Positions 18,164-27,893 are shown, counted from the first letter of the stretch. The stretch is 64,000 nucleotides of DNA from JACKOB01 sp024234575 (GCA_051208035.1 JBPJFZ010000005.1:186001-250000); one strand, 5' to 3'. Program-made: numbers and translations. Notes: generated by a model from the letters alone, not told the origin.

Positions 18164-18922
18164 ATGATGATACCGGCAAGAAACTTTTCTTATCAAGCAG
18201 GCGTGGATGCTTCTAATCACCCTCGCTACCCTGAGGAACTCTTTAGCTATCTCGCAGGGCTGAGCACTACTACGCACCGAGCATACGTTTATGAGATAGG
18301 CAATAACCAAGCGGCTACATATCTCGCCAGCCGGTTTGACGAAGTTATTTCTGCAGATATGAACCAGGTTAAAAAGCCAAATGCCCCATCAAAAAACAAC
18401 CTTAGCTATATCTGTTCAACTGCCGCAAAAATCCCTCTCGTAGAAAAGACGGTAGACCTCCTTACGGTGTCACAAGCCTGGCATTGGATTGAAGCGAAAC
18501 AACTGGAACAGGAGGCATACAGGGTTTTAAGGCCTGGTGGTCTGTTGGCTGTCTGGGGCTTCAACCTACCAAGAATTGATGAGCCAATTAGCAAACTCAT
18601 CCACCACTATTATAATCATGAATTAAAAGACCACTGGCCTGATGAAAGAAAAAATCACGAACAGGCCTACGCAGATTTTCCCACACGTTTGGCATTGCTG
18701 CCGACACCTGCATTCGCTATGCACCAGCCATTAACTACATCACAATTACTAAACTATATTCTTCGCTGGTCTGCGACCCAGGAATTAATTGCTGCTGGCA
18801 AGAAAGCGGTCTATGACAAGCTCTATCAAGAAGTATTTAAGCTACTGGGGAGTGCGGACAAGCTACTCAACATCTCGTGGCCTTTAACGCTGAAAGTAGC
18901 GCGCAAAAAACAGGGTTGCTGA
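18164..18922 (+). CDS. class I SAM-dependent methyltransferase
   Basis: The product of about 252 residues has a degenerate motif I (VYEIGNNQAATYLASRFDEVISADMN, where the usual glycine cluster is reduced) and clear later motifs: VDLLTVSQAWHWI and EAYRVLRPGGLLAVWGF. This pattern is found in small-molecule methyltransferases of the ubiquinone/menaquinone type, but the substrate is unknown. I prefer ATG at 18164 over GTG at 18155 because GGTGA (18154-18158) is 5 nt upstream. The reduced glycine loop suggests altered cofactor binding. Confidence 0.75.
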   Translation: MMIPARNFSYQAGVDASNHPRYPEELFSYLAGLSTTTHRAYVYEIGNNQAATYLASRFDEVISADMNQVKKPNAPSKNNLSYICSTAAKIPLVEKTVDLLTVSQAWHWIEAKQLEQEAYRVLRPGGLLAVWGFNLPRIDEPISKLIHHYYNHELKDHWPDERKNHEQAYADFPTRLALLPTPAFAMHQPLTTSQLLNYILRWSATQELIAAGKKAVYDKLYQEVFKLLGSADKLLNISWPLTLKVARKKQGC

Positions 18923-18960
18923 GCAGCCGGTCGACAAATAGATGGGCGACATATTAGAAA

Positions 18961-19878
18961 TTAATTGCTAATGCTGGCCTGTGTATACTTGGCGACTTTT
19001 TCACGCTCATAACGACGGGCGACGCCCGCCACCTTGCCGCTTTTCCCAACAGTCAGCCATTTTTTGATCCGCCCAGCATCCCCCAGAGGTGTTCTTTTAC
19101 CAAGAGAGTCTAACAGCACCATGGCAACAGAGCGACCGTCGATTTCAGTCATCATTACCAGACATCTGCCTGCTTCAGTAGTGTAACCAGTTTTACTCAG
19201 ATTAATATCCCATTTACCGCCTCTTACCAAAGCATTGGTGTTGGCATAACTGAGAGTGTAACGAGGATTTTTGAACCGGACATCATGCTGAGCCGTTGTG
19301 GAAAATTCGGTAATTAATGGATAGTCATTTGCTGCCACAACCATTTTCACCAGATCGGCGGCGGTAGAAACATTGCCGGACTTCAAGCCGCTAGGTTCTA
19401 CAAAATGAGAGCTATTCATACCAAGCGATTTAGCTTTTTCATTCATCGCCTTCACGAATGCATCAAATCCACCTGGATGTGCTTTCGCCAGATTAATCGC
19501 TGCCAGGTTTTCTGATGACATTAAGGCAATCAAAAGCAAATCACGGCGACTTAACTCTGAACCGATGCGCATCCGCGAGTAGGTGTTTTTCCCTAACTCG
19601 CGAACTATCGGTTTTATCTCGATCATATCATGTAAAGACTGCCCAGAGTCGAGAACGACCATAGCGGTCATAAGTTTTGTAACAGAAGCAATGGATACCA
19701 CCGCATCCGAATTTTTCTCATATAACGCTGAACCGTTCTCGACATCAAACACAGCTGCATGCACAGACCCAAGGTGCACTTTGCTCGCATCAGGAGATTG
19801 CTCAAAAGATGATGCTGAAGCTTGCTGCAAGCACAGAAGCGCCAGGGAGAAAAGCAAACCACATAATTTTTTCATCAT
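18961..19878 (-). CDS. pbpG: D-alanyl-D-alanine endopeptidase (PBP7 type)
   Basis: A 305-residue low-molecular-weight penicillin-binding protein with signal peptide (residues 1-22, ending QQASA). The three active-site motifs are SIASVTK (SxxK), SSEN (SxN) and LSKTGYT (KTG). PBP7 cuts D-Ala-meso-diaminopimelate cross-links in peptidoglycan. Length and the absence of the C-terminal PBP5 domain fit PbpG. It lies 86 bp downstream of a cupredoxin-like gene on the same strand; an operon is possible. Confidence 0.9.
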   Translation of the reverse strand: MMKKLCGLLFSLALLCLQQASASSFEQSPDASKVHLGSVHAAVFDVENGSALYEKNSDAVVSIASVTKLMTAMVVLDSGQSLHDMIEIKPIVRELGKNTYSRMRIGSELSRRDLLLIALMSSENLAAINLAKAHPGGFDAFVKAMNEKAKSLGMNSSHFVEPSGLKSGNVSTAADLVKMVVAANDYPLITEFSTTAQHDVRFKNPRYTLSYANTNALVRGGKWDINLSKTGYTTEAGRCLVMMTEIDGRSVAMVLLDSLGKRTPLGDAGRIKKWLTVGKSGKVAGVARRYEREKVAKYTQASISN

Positions 19879-19964
19879 GCAACAGACCTTTACAGTAAAC
19901 GATTTATATTATGATAGAAGATTTCCACATAAATGTTTATTTTTCATAGAAAAAATTTCGACAT

Positions 19965-20591
19965 TTACTGGTCTTCAATCACTATTTTAGTTTGGAACCC
20001 ATGCAAATGATGTTCATCTAATACGCAAAAAAGGTCAAGGTGCTCAGCTGGTAGAACTTTAATCAACATCTCGCGGCTATTCCCCGGACTGACATAAAGT
20101 GCAGGATCCTCCCGAGCAGTTCTTACCATAGGCGATGCATCTTGTACTGAAGAGCCACCGGAATGAGTGTGTGTCCCTGCGGGCGACAATCGCGCGGCAG
20201 ACTCATCATGAAACGAAAGAATATACGCCTCGTTTGCCAGCACTCTGGCTACATTATCCGTCGCGACGATCAAATGTGATTGCTGTGACTCGTTGGTTAT
20301 TAAAAAGCGAATAGTTTTGCCGCTGCTCACTTTTATTTCTGAAGGCATCAAACGCCCTTGCTCTATCGTAATGGGAATTGTTCTTTCTGGTGCAGCCTGA
20401 CCAAAAAGGGGATCTGAACGGTAATCCCCCAACACCATTTCAGCGGTAATTTTTTGTGCTAACACGAAGGCAGGCAACATCACCAAAACCCATGCAAATA
20501 CTAGCAAGCTGTTTTTGCAGAGTTTAAAACACATCGATACGACAGCAGTCTTTCTATTTTTCGTCACTTTACTCGCTGGCCCCACCCTCAT
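19965..20591 (-). CDS. cupredoxin-like exported protein
   Basis: A protein of up to 208 residues with a hydrophobic export segment (LLVFAWVLVMLPAFVLAQ). The mature part shows features of a cupredoxin beta-barrel: GRLMPSEIKVSSGKTIRFLITNES, then QQSHLIVATDN, then near the C-terminus DLFCVLDEHHLHGFQTKIVIE, in which Cys189, His194, His195 and His197 sit where copper ligands usually are. The usual axial Met is replaced. The start is uncertain: ATG at 20591, or ATG at 20534, which would give a standard-length signal peptide. I infer copper binding or copper-stress function; no partner genes are adjacent. Confidence 0.65.
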   Translation of the reverse strand: MRVGPASKVTKNRKTAVVSMCFKLCKNSLLVFAWVLVMLPAFVLAQKITAEMVLGDYRSDPLFGQAAPERTIPITIEQGRLMPSEIKVSSGKTIRFLITNESQQSHLIVATDNVARVLANEAYILSFHDESAARLSPAGTHTHSGGSSVQDASPMVRTAREDPALYVSPGNSREMLIKVLPAEHLDLFCVLDEHHLHGFQTKIVIEDQ

Positions 20592-20663
20592 TATGATTCT
20601 GACAAGTCGCCTGTGTTATATTGTCACCCTCAAACCTTATGAGTTCAATCAGAAACGACTATC

Positions 20664-21662
20664 ATGCAGATTAACACGAACAATGGACACCCTTTCGAGC
20701 TACTCACCCCCGACTTTGTGATTGATGCGGTAGAGAGCCTTGGCTTACTTTCAGACGCCAGAATTCTCACTCTTAACAGTTATGAAAACCGCGTATATCA
20801 GGTTGGTATCGATGAAGCAGAACCGGTCATTGTAAAAGTGTATCGCCCTGAACGCTGGAGTGAAGAACAGATCAGGGAAGATCATGAGTACACCGAAGAG
20901 CTTGCGGGACTGGAAATCTCTGTGGTACCTCCTATGCGCATCAACGGTGACACGCTGCATAAGTTCAACGGCTTTTCCTACGCTATTTATCCAAGACGTG
21001 GCGGCCGCGCCCCTGCACTTGATGACCTTGATAGCCTGCACACTATTGGCCGATTTGTTGGCCGCATTCACGCAGTTGGCAAAACCCGTCCATTTAAATA
21101 CCGCCCCAAACTTGACGTTAAAGAAAGAGCCGAAGACAGCCGCTTTTATTTATTAAATTCAGGGGTCATACCGCCCTCCCTTAAGCCCGCCTACGAAAGC
21201 GTCAGTGACGAACTGATTAATGAAGTTAAGGCTTGCTTTGCAAAATGGGGCAATTACGATGAAATCAGACTCCATGGCGACTGTCATGTTGGCAATATTC
21301 TCTGGCGCGATGACACCCCCCACTTCGTCGACTTTGATGACTGCATCAGCGGCCCAGCCATGCAGGATTTGTGGTTAATGCTAAGCGGTGACCGCTATGA
21401 AAAAACCAAGCAACTCTGTGAACTGATCGAAGGCTACGAAGAGTTTTGTGATTTTAACCCAAGGGAATTAAATCTGATTGAAGCGTTACGCAGCATGCGC
21501 ATCATTCACTACAGTGCCTGGCTGGGCAGACGCTGGGACGATCCGGCATTTCCCAAACACTTCCCATGGTTTGGCAATGAAAATTACTGGGCCGGGCATA
21601 TTCTGGAATTAAAGGAACAGCTGTCGGCTATGGCAGAGCCAGCATTAAAATTAAAGCCCTAG
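20664..21662 (+). CDS. srkA: stress response serine/threonine kinase SrkA
   Basis: The 332-residue product matches SrkA (YihE/RdoA) in length and motifs: LNSYENRVYQVGI and VIVKVYRPERWS in the N-lobe, and LHGDCHVGNILW followed by FVDFDDCISGPAMQDLWLML in the catalytic part (HGDxxxxN and the metal-binding Asp). In E. coli SrkA is a cytoplasmic kinase with an aminoglycoside-phosphotransferase fold that protects cells from stress-induced death. A small membrane protein gene follows 66 bp downstream on the same strand. Confidence 0.93.
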   Translation: MQINTNNGHPFELLTPDFVIDAVESLGLLSDARILTLNSYENRVYQVGIDEAEPVIVKVYRPERWSEEQIREDHEYTEELAGLEISVVPPMRINGDTLHKFNGFSYAIYPRRGGRAPALDDLDSLHTIGRFVGRIHAVGKTRPFKYRPKLDVKERAEDSRFYLLNSGVIPPSLKPAYESVSDELINEVKACFAKWGNYDEIRLHGDCHVGNILWRDDTPHFVDFDDCISGPAMQDLWLMLSGDRYEKTKQLCELIEGYEEFCDFNPRELNLIEALRSMRIIHYSAWLGRRWDDPAFPKHFPWFGNENYWAGHILELKEQLSAMAEPALKLKP

Positions 21663-21728
21663 CCACAATCGGCAGGGATCACTCTACAGCCCTGATAGAC
21701 CGCAACGTTTATAGTACAGGTACACTTA

Positions 21729-22043
21729 ATGGAAAAGTTGATCAAAGAGAACTATTCAATACGCGCCATATTTGTCGCACTCTTTCTTGGGGTGGCGACC
21801 ACAGTATTCGCACTTGAATATCTCGGGAAGATTAAACACAACGAAGATAAAAGTGATTTTATCATCGCTGAATACAAAGGCATTCTTCTACAGCCGGGCG
21901 AGTCCCATAGAATTTCCCGCAAGGAAAACAGACAGTTAGCAGTCTGCCAGGATGGTGTGCTTATCATTGAAGCCAACGACGGTACAGATTTGAAAGCCCT
22001 CATCGTTGATTATAAAAACCGGACAGTGCATTGCACCCTGTAA
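21729..22043 (+). CDS. hypothetical single-pass membrane protein
   Basis: I do not recognise this 104-residue protein. It has one hydrophobic segment (IRAIFVALFLGVATTVFALEYL, about 12-33) that could be an anchor or uncleaved signal, then a mostly polar domain with two cysteines (Cys80 region and the C-terminal HCTL). It lies between srkA and cmoA on the same strand. It has no recognised motif, and codon use looks like its neighbours. Confidence 0.6.
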   Translation: MEKLIKENYSIRAIFVALFLGVATTVFALEYLGKIKHNEDKSDFIIAEYKGILLQPGESHRISRKENRQLAVCQDGVLIIEANDGTDLKALIVDYKNRTVHCTL

Positions 22044-22083
22044 ACCATAGTACTATTCAACAAATTACCCTTAGGCGGAGTTT

Positions 22084-22830
22084 TTGAGCGCACCTACCAT
22101 GATTGAGCACGACAATATCTACGCAAAACCCCAAAAGACAGTTCCAGACTTTTCCTTCGATGAGTCAGTTGCCCGGGTTTTCCCTGACATGATCAGGCGC
22201 TCTGTGCCAGGTTACACCACAATTATCCCGATGATAGAGATCATTACTGCTGAATACGCCAAACCAAACACCAACGCTTACGACCTTGGCTGCTCGCTGG
22301 GTGCATCGACATTAGCTATGCGGCATGGGCTTAAAAATATCGATTCGTCTAAAGTAATCTCTATTGATAACTCACCGGCAATGATAGAGCGTTGTAATCA
22401 CTACATCGAGCTGGATAATGCGCAAGTACCGGTTGAATTATACTGTGCAGATATTTGTGAGGCAGAACTTACCAATGCTTCGGTTGTGACACTTAACTTC
22501 ACGCTGCAGTTTATTCCGAAAGAAAAACGTGCCGCGCTTCTAACAAAAATTTATGATGCATTACACCCCGGCGGGTGCTTGATATTGTCAGAGAAGATTA
22601 CGTTTGAAAGCGAAAAAGAAACCAGCACGACAGAGAGACTTCATGCCCAGTTTAAGAAGGCAAACGGCTACTCCGACCTCGAAATCAGTCAAAAACGCAC
22701 CGCCATCGAGAAAGTGCTTATCCCAGACACCTATAAGACACATCAACAACGACTGTATGACTGTGGGTTTTCACATGTGCAACAGTGGTATCAATGCTTC
22801 AATTTCATTTCCATCCTAGCGACTAAATAA
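22084..22830 (+). CDS. cmoA: carboxy-S-adenosylmethionine synthase
   Basis: CmoA converts SAM and prephenate to carboxy-SAM, the donor for the wobble base 5-oxyacetyluridine. The 248-residue product matches CmoA (IYAKPQKTVPDFSFDESVARVFPDMI, then YDLGCSLGASTLAMRH). The start appears to be TTG at 22084 with AGGCGGAG (22073-22080) close upstream; the next ATG (22099) would be too far from that site. cmoB follows after 17 bp, a fixed pairing. Confidence 0.96.
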   Translation: MSAPTMIEHDNIYAKPQKTVPDFSFDESVARVFPDMIRRSVPGYTTIIPMIEIITAEYAKPNTNAYDLGCSLGASTLAMRHGLKNIDSSKVISIDNSPAMIERCNHYIELDNAQVPVELYCADICEAELTNASVVTLNFTLQFIPKEKRAALLTKIYDALHPGGCLILSEKITFESEKETSTTERLHAQFKKANGYSDLEISQKRTAIEKVLIPDTYKTHQQRLYDCGFSHVQQWYQCFNFISILATK

Positions 22831-22847
22831 GTGATCCGGAATCAATC

Positions 22848-23834
22848 ATGTTGGATTTAGATAAGATCTATACCAATTTATTTAACTTTATAGACAACAG
22901 CCATTTGGCAAAATGGGGCCCTGGCTTGCGCCAACTTGCCAAGGAAAAGCTGGTCGAAAATATACATGGGGATATCGCTCGTTGGTCAAAAGCTGTCAAC
23001 CAGCTTCCCGAAGTCATCACAACACAACTGGATTTCACCGCAGCCACACTAAAAATCGGCGATGCTACCGAAATAACAGATGAGCAGGCTCTTAGCCTTC
23101 AAGTGGGCCTTAAAGGGTTGTCCCCTTGGCGGAAAGGACCATTTAACTTCTTTGGCACAACGATTGAAACCGAGTGGCGATCAGACTGGAAGTGGAACCG
23201 GCTGCTCCCCCACCTGCCAGATTTAGCGCATAAAGTCATACTCGATGTTGGCTGCGGCTCTGGCTACCACTGCTGGAGAATGTTGGGAGCGGGAGCGGCA
23301 CGAGTCATTGGGATCGACCCCAGCCAGCTGTTTCTGATGCAGTTTCTCGCCGTTAAGAAATACGCAGGTGAGAATGCTCCCGTTGATTTACTACCATTTC
23401 GTATGGAAGAAATTCCAGCCAATCTAGAGGGGTTTGACGTCACCTTTTCGATGGGCGTGCTTTACCACCGGAAATCCCCTATTGACCACCTGCTCGAATT
23501 AAAAGGTACCCTTCGCAAGGGTGGAAGTTTAGTGCTTGAAACACTGGTAGTAGAAGGCCCAAAGGGCTATTCCCTGGTTCCCGAGGATCGCTATGCCATG
23601 ATGCGCAACGTCTGGTTTATCCCTACAACGGCAACGCTGGAATTATGGCTGCAGCGAGCAGGCTTCAAAAATATCAGGCTGGTTGATGTATCGACGACGA
23701 CGACTGAAGAGCAACATTCCACAGAGTGGATGACCTATCAGTCATTGCCTGACTTCCTTGACCCCGAAGATCAGACTAAAACCATTGAAGGCTATCCGGC
23801 ACCGATGCGGGCGACGTTTATCGCTGAAAAGTAG
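22848..23834 (+). CDS. cmoB: tRNA uridine-34 carboxymethyltransferase
   Basis: CmoB uses the carboxy-SAM made by CmoA to convert 5-hydroxyuridine at tRNA position 34 to 5-oxyacetyluridine. The 328-residue product carries WRKGPFNFFGTTIETEWRSDWKW and the motif LDVGCGSGYHCWRMLGAGAARVIGIDPS, both typical of CmoB. It is co-directional with cmoA, 17 bp apart, and ends before a bidirectional terminator shared with purA. Confidence 0.97.
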   Translation: MLDLDKIYTNLFNFIDNSHLAKWGPGLRQLAKEKLVENIHGDIARWSKAVNQLPEVITTQLDFTAATLKIGDATEITDEQALSLQVGLKGLSPWRKGPFNFFGTTIETEWRSDWKWNRLLPHLPDLAHKVILDVGCGSGYHCWRMLGAGAARVIGIDPSQLFLMQFLAVKKYAGENAPVDLLPFRMEEIPANLEGFDVTFSMGVLYHRKSPIDHLLELKGTLRKGGSLVLETLVVEGPKGYSLVPEDRYAMMRNVWFIPTTATLELWLQRAGFKNIRLVDVSTTTTEEQHSTEWMTYQSLPDFLDPEDQTKTIEGYPAPMRATFIAEK

Positions 23835-23927
23835 ATAAGCTACTCCGTCCTTACAACATCCATAAGGCGCGCCGAGCCCACAAACTCAAGGGAAAGTGAC
23901 GGAAAAGGTAGCATTTAAAGAGGTAAT

Positions 23928-23955
23928 AAAAAAGGTGCTCGAAGGCACCTTTTTT
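23928..23955. terminator. bidirectional terminator between cmoB and purA
   Basis: GGTGC (23934-23938) pairs with GCACC (23945-23949), extended by six A on one side and six T on the other to an 11-bp stem with a 6-nt loop. It lies between the converging cmoB and purA genes and can serve both strands. Confidence 0.92.
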
Positions 23956-23969
23956 ATTTCTATATCTAC

Positions 23970-25262
23970 TTACTGAAAAGGATGTCGCAGAACAATCGTT
24001 TCGTTGCGATCTGGCCCGGTCGACACGATGTCAATCGGTGCACCAATCTGCTTTTGTAAAAACTCAATATAGGCTTTGGCATTTTCTGGCAACCCATCAA
24101 GGCTCTTAACCCCAATAGTGCTTTCTGACCAGCCAGGCATGTCCACGTAAACCGGCTCGATAATCTCGTAATCATCGCAGTCTACAGGTGGACGACGCAC
24201 TTCTTTACCGTTAATCAGGTAGCCGGTGCAAACCCTGACAGTCTCAAGACCATCAAGAACATCCAGCTTGGTTAAGCAGATTCCAGAAACGCTATTGATC
24301 TGAATAGCATGGCGCAGGGCAACCGCGTCAAACCATCCGCACCGCCTTGGTCGGCCAGTTGTTGAGCCAAATTCATGCCCTTTTTTAGCCAAATAAGCGC
24401 CAGTGTCGTCGAACAGTTCAGTTGGAAATGGCCCAGAACCTACTCTAGTTGTGTAAGCTTTGGTAATTCCAAGCACGTAATCGAGATAAAGTGGGCCAAA
24501 GCCACTTCCGGTAGCAGTTCCGCCGGCAGTGGTATTAGAGGAAGTGACGAACGGATAAGTACCATGATCAACATCCAACAACGACCCCTGCGCCCCTTCA
24601 AAAAGGATATTTCTTCCTTTCTCACGGTAATCGTGCAACTCATCAACAATATCACACGCCATAGGCCGCAACTCTTCAGCCCAGGCCATTGCATCGGTAT
24701 AGGTTTGATCCAGATCTACAGGCTCTGCCTTGTAGTAATGCTGCAGCACAAAGTTATGGTACTTAAGAAGTTCTGCCAACTTTTCTTTAAACTTCTTCGC
24801 ATTGAGCAGATCACCAAATCGCAGACCACGACGAGATACCTTATCTTCATAAGCAGGGCCGATGCCTCGACCAGTGGTACCAATTTTCGCATCACCACGG
24901 GCTGATTCGCGGGCTAAATCCAGCGCTACATGCACAGGAAGTATCAAAGGGCAAGACAGACTGATTTTCAAGCGAGACCTGACCGGCACCCCTTTCGACT
25001 CAAGCTGCTTTATTTCTTTAAGCAACGCATCAGGAGCCAGAACTACACCATTACCGATCATGCAGGTAACATTTTCACGAAGAATGCCCGAAGGAATCAG
25101 ATGAAGAACGGTTTTTTCACCATCTATCACCAAAGTGTGACCAGCATTGTGACCGCCCTGAAAGCGCACAACCGCTGCGACTTGCTCAGTCAACAGGTCA
25201 ACAATTTTTCCTTTTCCTTCGTCACCCCATTGGGTTCCAAGAACTACTACATTTTTACCCAT
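23970..25262 (-). CDS. purA: adenylosuccinate synthetase
   Basis: PurA joins IMP and aspartate with GTP to adenylosuccinate, the first committed step to AMP. The 430-residue product has the N-terminal loop QWGDEGKGKIVD, GHNAGHT, the segment GIGPAYEDKVSRRGLRFGDL, and the guanine-binding KLDVLDGLETV. hisZ lies 50 bp upstream on the same strand, and the order hflC-yjeT-hisZ-purA is standard in gammaproteobacteria that carry HisZ. Confidence 0.98.
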   Translation of the reverse strand: MGKNVVVLGTQWGDEGKGKIVDLLTEQVAAVVRFQGGHNAGHTLVIDGEKTVLHLIPSGILRENVTCMIGNGVVLAPDALLKEIKQLESKGVPVRSRLKISLSCPLILPVHVALDLARESARGDAKIGTTGRGIGPAYEDKVSRRGLRFGDLLNAKKFKEKLAELLKYHNFVLQHYYKAEPVDLDQTYTDAMAWAEELRPMACDIVDELHDYREKGRNILFEGAQGSLLDVDHGTYPFVTSSNTTAGGTATGSGFGPLYLDYVLGITKAYTTRVGSGPFPTELFDDTGAYLAKKGHEFGSTTGRPRRCGWFDAVALRHAIQINSVSGICLTKLDVLDGLETVRVCTGYLINGKEVRRPPVDCDDYEIIEPVYVDMPGWSESTIGVKSLDGLPENAKAYIEFLQKQIGAPIDIVSTGPDRNETIVLRHPFQ

Positions 25263-25312
25263 GTTTTCGTCTCAATCACTCACTACATTAATCGTTCTGG
25301 CACCAGCGAAGC

Positions 25313-26488
25313 TTAGATAGCTTCAACCACCCACCCGGAATCTGTTTTAACTAACACGCGATCACAGCCCAGCTCTGCAGGAGTGACCTTGTCGTCTTCA
25401 AAACCCTGAATAACTCGTTCGGTTATTCGCAGTGACGCCACTGTTTTAATCAGTTCAGCATCACTCGCCGCAGGCGCATAGATAGCACGCGGTATTTCTT
25501 CGACATTAGCAATTTCTACAAGCGACTTTAGATCACAGCTAAATCCGGTTGCAGCCCTGGCCCGTCCAAAGACCTGACCAATCGCATCATAACGGCCCCC
25601 TTTGGCCAACACCCTGCCACACCCCTTAACATAACCGGTAAAAACCAAACCGGTATGATAGTGATAGCCGCGTAAATCAGCCAGATCGATACTAATAGAC
25701 AAGTTCGGGTACATCGCCGCAATGTGTTGACAGATTTGTTTAAGCTCAGCAATCGCGGCTGTTGCGGCTTCATTGGCATCAGCAAACAGATCTTGGGCTG
25801 TATCAAGAATTTCAATACCGCCAATTAACCCAGGAAGACTCTTTAATCTTTCAGCTGCACTGGCGGCTATCTGCATTTCTGCCAGCAGCGCCGATACGTC
25901 CGGCAGGGACTTTCTGCGCACAGCGTCCGTTAACAGCTTTTCGTTATCTGCTGATATGTCAATATCAGCAATTAAGCCTTTAAACAAACCAACGTGAGAA
26001 AGATCCAAATGCAGCTGATCCGATCCGGTCATTGCAATGGTCTCTATCATCAAACGAATGATTTCAATATCACTGGCAAGTGAACGGCTACCGAAGAGTT
26101 CACATCCTACCTGGATTGGACTTCTTCCGGTCATTTGGTTTTCTGGCGTCGTATGCAGCACCGAATCGGCATAACAAAGCCGGCTCACTCCCTTTTTCTT
26201 CCAACAGTGCGCATCAATGCGGGCAGCCTGAGGTGTGATATCTGCTCTCACGCCCATCAACCGACCGGTTAACTGGTCGGTGACCTTAAATGTCTGTAGA
26301 TCGAGATCGTTACCTGTACCGGTAAGGAGAGATTCAAGATATTCGATCAATGGAGGGGAGATCAGCTCATACCCCCATAATCGATAAAGATCGAGTAGCT
26401 TTCGGCGTAATGACTCTGCCGACCACGCCTGCGGAGGCAACAATTCTTCTACTCCGTCAGGTAATAACCAACGGTCAGACTTGCTCAT
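25313..26488 (-). CDS. hisZ: ATP phosphoribosyltransferase regulatory subunit
   Basis: HisZ is a histidyl-tRNA-synthetase-like protein without synthetase activity that forms the regulatory part of the short-form HisG complex in histidine biosynthesis. The 391-residue product shows WLLPDGVEELLPPQAW and LYRLWGYELISPPLIEYLESLL, and the class II aaRS-type motif DITPQAARIDAHCW. The C-terminal anticodon-binding domain of HisS is lacking, as expected. Its presence implies that the genome has a short-form hisG. Confidence 0.95.
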   Translation of the reverse strand: MSKSDRWLLPDGVEELLPPQAWSAESLRRKLLDLYRLWGYELISPPLIEYLESLLTGTGNDLDLQTFKVTDQLTGRLMGVRADITPQAARIDAHCWKKKGVSRLCYADSVLHTTPENQMTGRSPIQVGCELFGSRSLASDIEIIRLMIETIAMTGSDQLHLDLSHVGLFKGLIADIDISADNEKLLTDAVRRKSLPDVSALLAEMQIAASAAERLKSLPGLIGGIEILDTAQDLFADANEAATAAIAELKQICQHIAAMYPNLSISIDLADLRGYHYHTGLVFTGYVKGCGRVLAKGGRYDAIGQVFGRARAATGFSCDLKSLVEIANVEEIPRAIYAPAASDAELIKTVASLRITERVIQGFEDDKVTPAELGCDRVLVKTDSGWVVEAI

Positions 26489-26576
26489 ACGTTTTCCTGT
26501 TTTACTATTTCAGCCCAAAACATTCCAGGTGGACGGTTATTTCTTCGGAAAGCTGCGGCACTATCAGGTGGCAAAC

Positions 26577-26795
26577 TCAGCGCACCCAGTATAGTAAAGC
26601 CGTTCCAATAACCATACTAATCAACCCCATGATTCGCATGGTTTTACTATCCACCCTGGCCAAAGTTGCTACCAAATTCTTCCACCGCTCTGGGTAGAGA
26701 AAGGGAATAATACCTTCAAGCACAAGCATCAGGCTAAAAGCGACCGCAAAATCCTGCCAGTTAATTTCGCCAAGCATACTCACCTGCAGACTCAC
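26577..26795 (-). CDS. yjeT: DUF2065 family small membrane protein
   Basis: A 72-residue protein with two hydrophobic segments (FAVAFSLMLVLEGIIPFLYP and MRIMGLISMVIGTALLYWV). It matches YjeT (DUF2065), which has this position between hflC and purA in E. coli. The role is unknown. A second Met at residue 7 is an alternative start. Confidence 0.9.
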   Translation of the reverse strand: MSLQVSMLGEINWQDFAVAFSLMLVLEGIIPFLYPERWKNLVATLARVDSKTMRIMGLISMVIGTALLYWVR

Positions 26796-26900
26796 GGGTC
26801 ACCCAAATTATGAAACGAAAAACCGCCGCCAAGAGTAAACAGTCAGGCGAGTTTTCACTTCGAAAATAAAGCGAAGGGATTTTACCTCTTTATGCGACAC

Positions 26901-26947
26901 AAAAAAACCGGGAATGTCTGGCGATTACACCAAAAACCCCCGGTTTT
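26901..26947 (-). terminator. probable terminator downstream of hflC
   Basis: On the minus strand, AAAACCGGG (complement of 26939-26947) pairs with CCCGGTTTT (complement of 26904-26912) across a 26-nt loop, followed by further T residues to 26901. It lies 53 bp after the hflC stop codon. The long loop makes this less certain than the other terminators. Confidence 0.6.
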
Positions 26948-26999
26948 ACACTTAACGTACTGGCAACAATGGAGTTTACCCTATACGCAAGCCACTATA

Positions 27000-27893
27000 T
27001 TATTTTGCAGCGCCTCCAGCCTTCTTACCGCCAGAGTCTTTCAGGTACTTGAGGAAGTCGCTATCCGGATCGATAACCAAGACATCAGAACGAGATGTAA
27101 AAGTATTCTCGTAAGCGGTTAGGCTTCGATTAAACGAATAAAACTCAGGATTTTTGCTAAAGGCTTCTGCATAGGTGCGGGAGGCAATCTCATCACCTTC
27201 ACCACGGATACGTTCTGCCTCTTTAAAGGCCTGCGCTTCTAAAACAACTTTTTGCCTGTCAGCATCCGCACGGATACCCTCGGCAAGCTCTTTACCCTTT
27301 GACCGATGATCCTGGGCAATTTTTTCTCTGGCAGTACGCATCCGCCTAAAAACATCACTACTCACGTCCTTATGCAGATCTACCGCTTTCAGACGTATTC
27401 CCAACACTTCGATGCCAAACTCCTTGCGAGTGAATGCATCTATTATTCTAGTAATATCGGTCATTAACTCATCACGTTGCCCAGAGACAACCTCATGCAT
27501 AGTACGCACACCAAACTGATCACGAAGCCCGTTATCAATCCGTGAAGCCATCAATTGAGTTGCCCGACGCTCGTCTCCTGAGGTAGAAGTGTAAAATTTC
27601 GCGACATCGACAATTCTCCAGGTAGCGTAAGAGTCAACAACCAATGGTTTTTGCTCCACGGTCAGATACTCCCTTGGAGTGGAGTCCAACACCAATACTC
27701 GCGTATCAAATTTTCTCACTTCATCAACAAATGGAAGCTTGAAATGCAACCCTGGCTGAATATCTGTCTTGTGCAACTTACCAAACCGCAGTAACACACC
27801 TTCTTCCGGCTCGTTGACGATGTAAAGCGTTGCATTGCCCAGCAACAGAAGCAACAGACCACTAATAACTAATGCAAAAGTACGACCCCCCAT
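27000..27893 (-). CDS. hflC: FtsH protease modulator HflC
   Basis: HflC and HflK form an inner-membrane SPFH complex that encloses FtsH and modulates proteolysis. The 297-residue product has an N-terminal membrane anchor (FALVISGLLLLLLGNATLYIV), the SPFH domain (EEGVLLRFGKLHKTDIQPGLHFKLP) and a helical region rich in Ala/Glu/Arg (VVLEAQAFKEAERIRGEGDE). It starts 3 bp after the hflK stop, so the two are co-translated. Confidence 0.97.
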   Translation of the reverse strand: MGGRTFALVISGLLLLLLGNATLYIVNEPEEGVLLRFGKLHKTDIQPGLHFKLPFVDEVRKFDTRVLVLDSTPREYLTVEQKPLVVDSYATWRIVDVAKFYTSTSGDERRATQLMASRIDNGLRDQFGVRTMHEVVSGQRDELMTDITRIIDAFTRKEFGIEVLGIRLKAVDLHKDVSSDVFRRMRTAREKIAQDHRSKGKELAEGIRADADRQKVVLEAQAFKEAERIRGEGDEIASRTYAEAFSKNPEFYSFNRSLTAYENTFTSRSDVLVIDPDSDFLKYLKDSGGKKAGGAAK

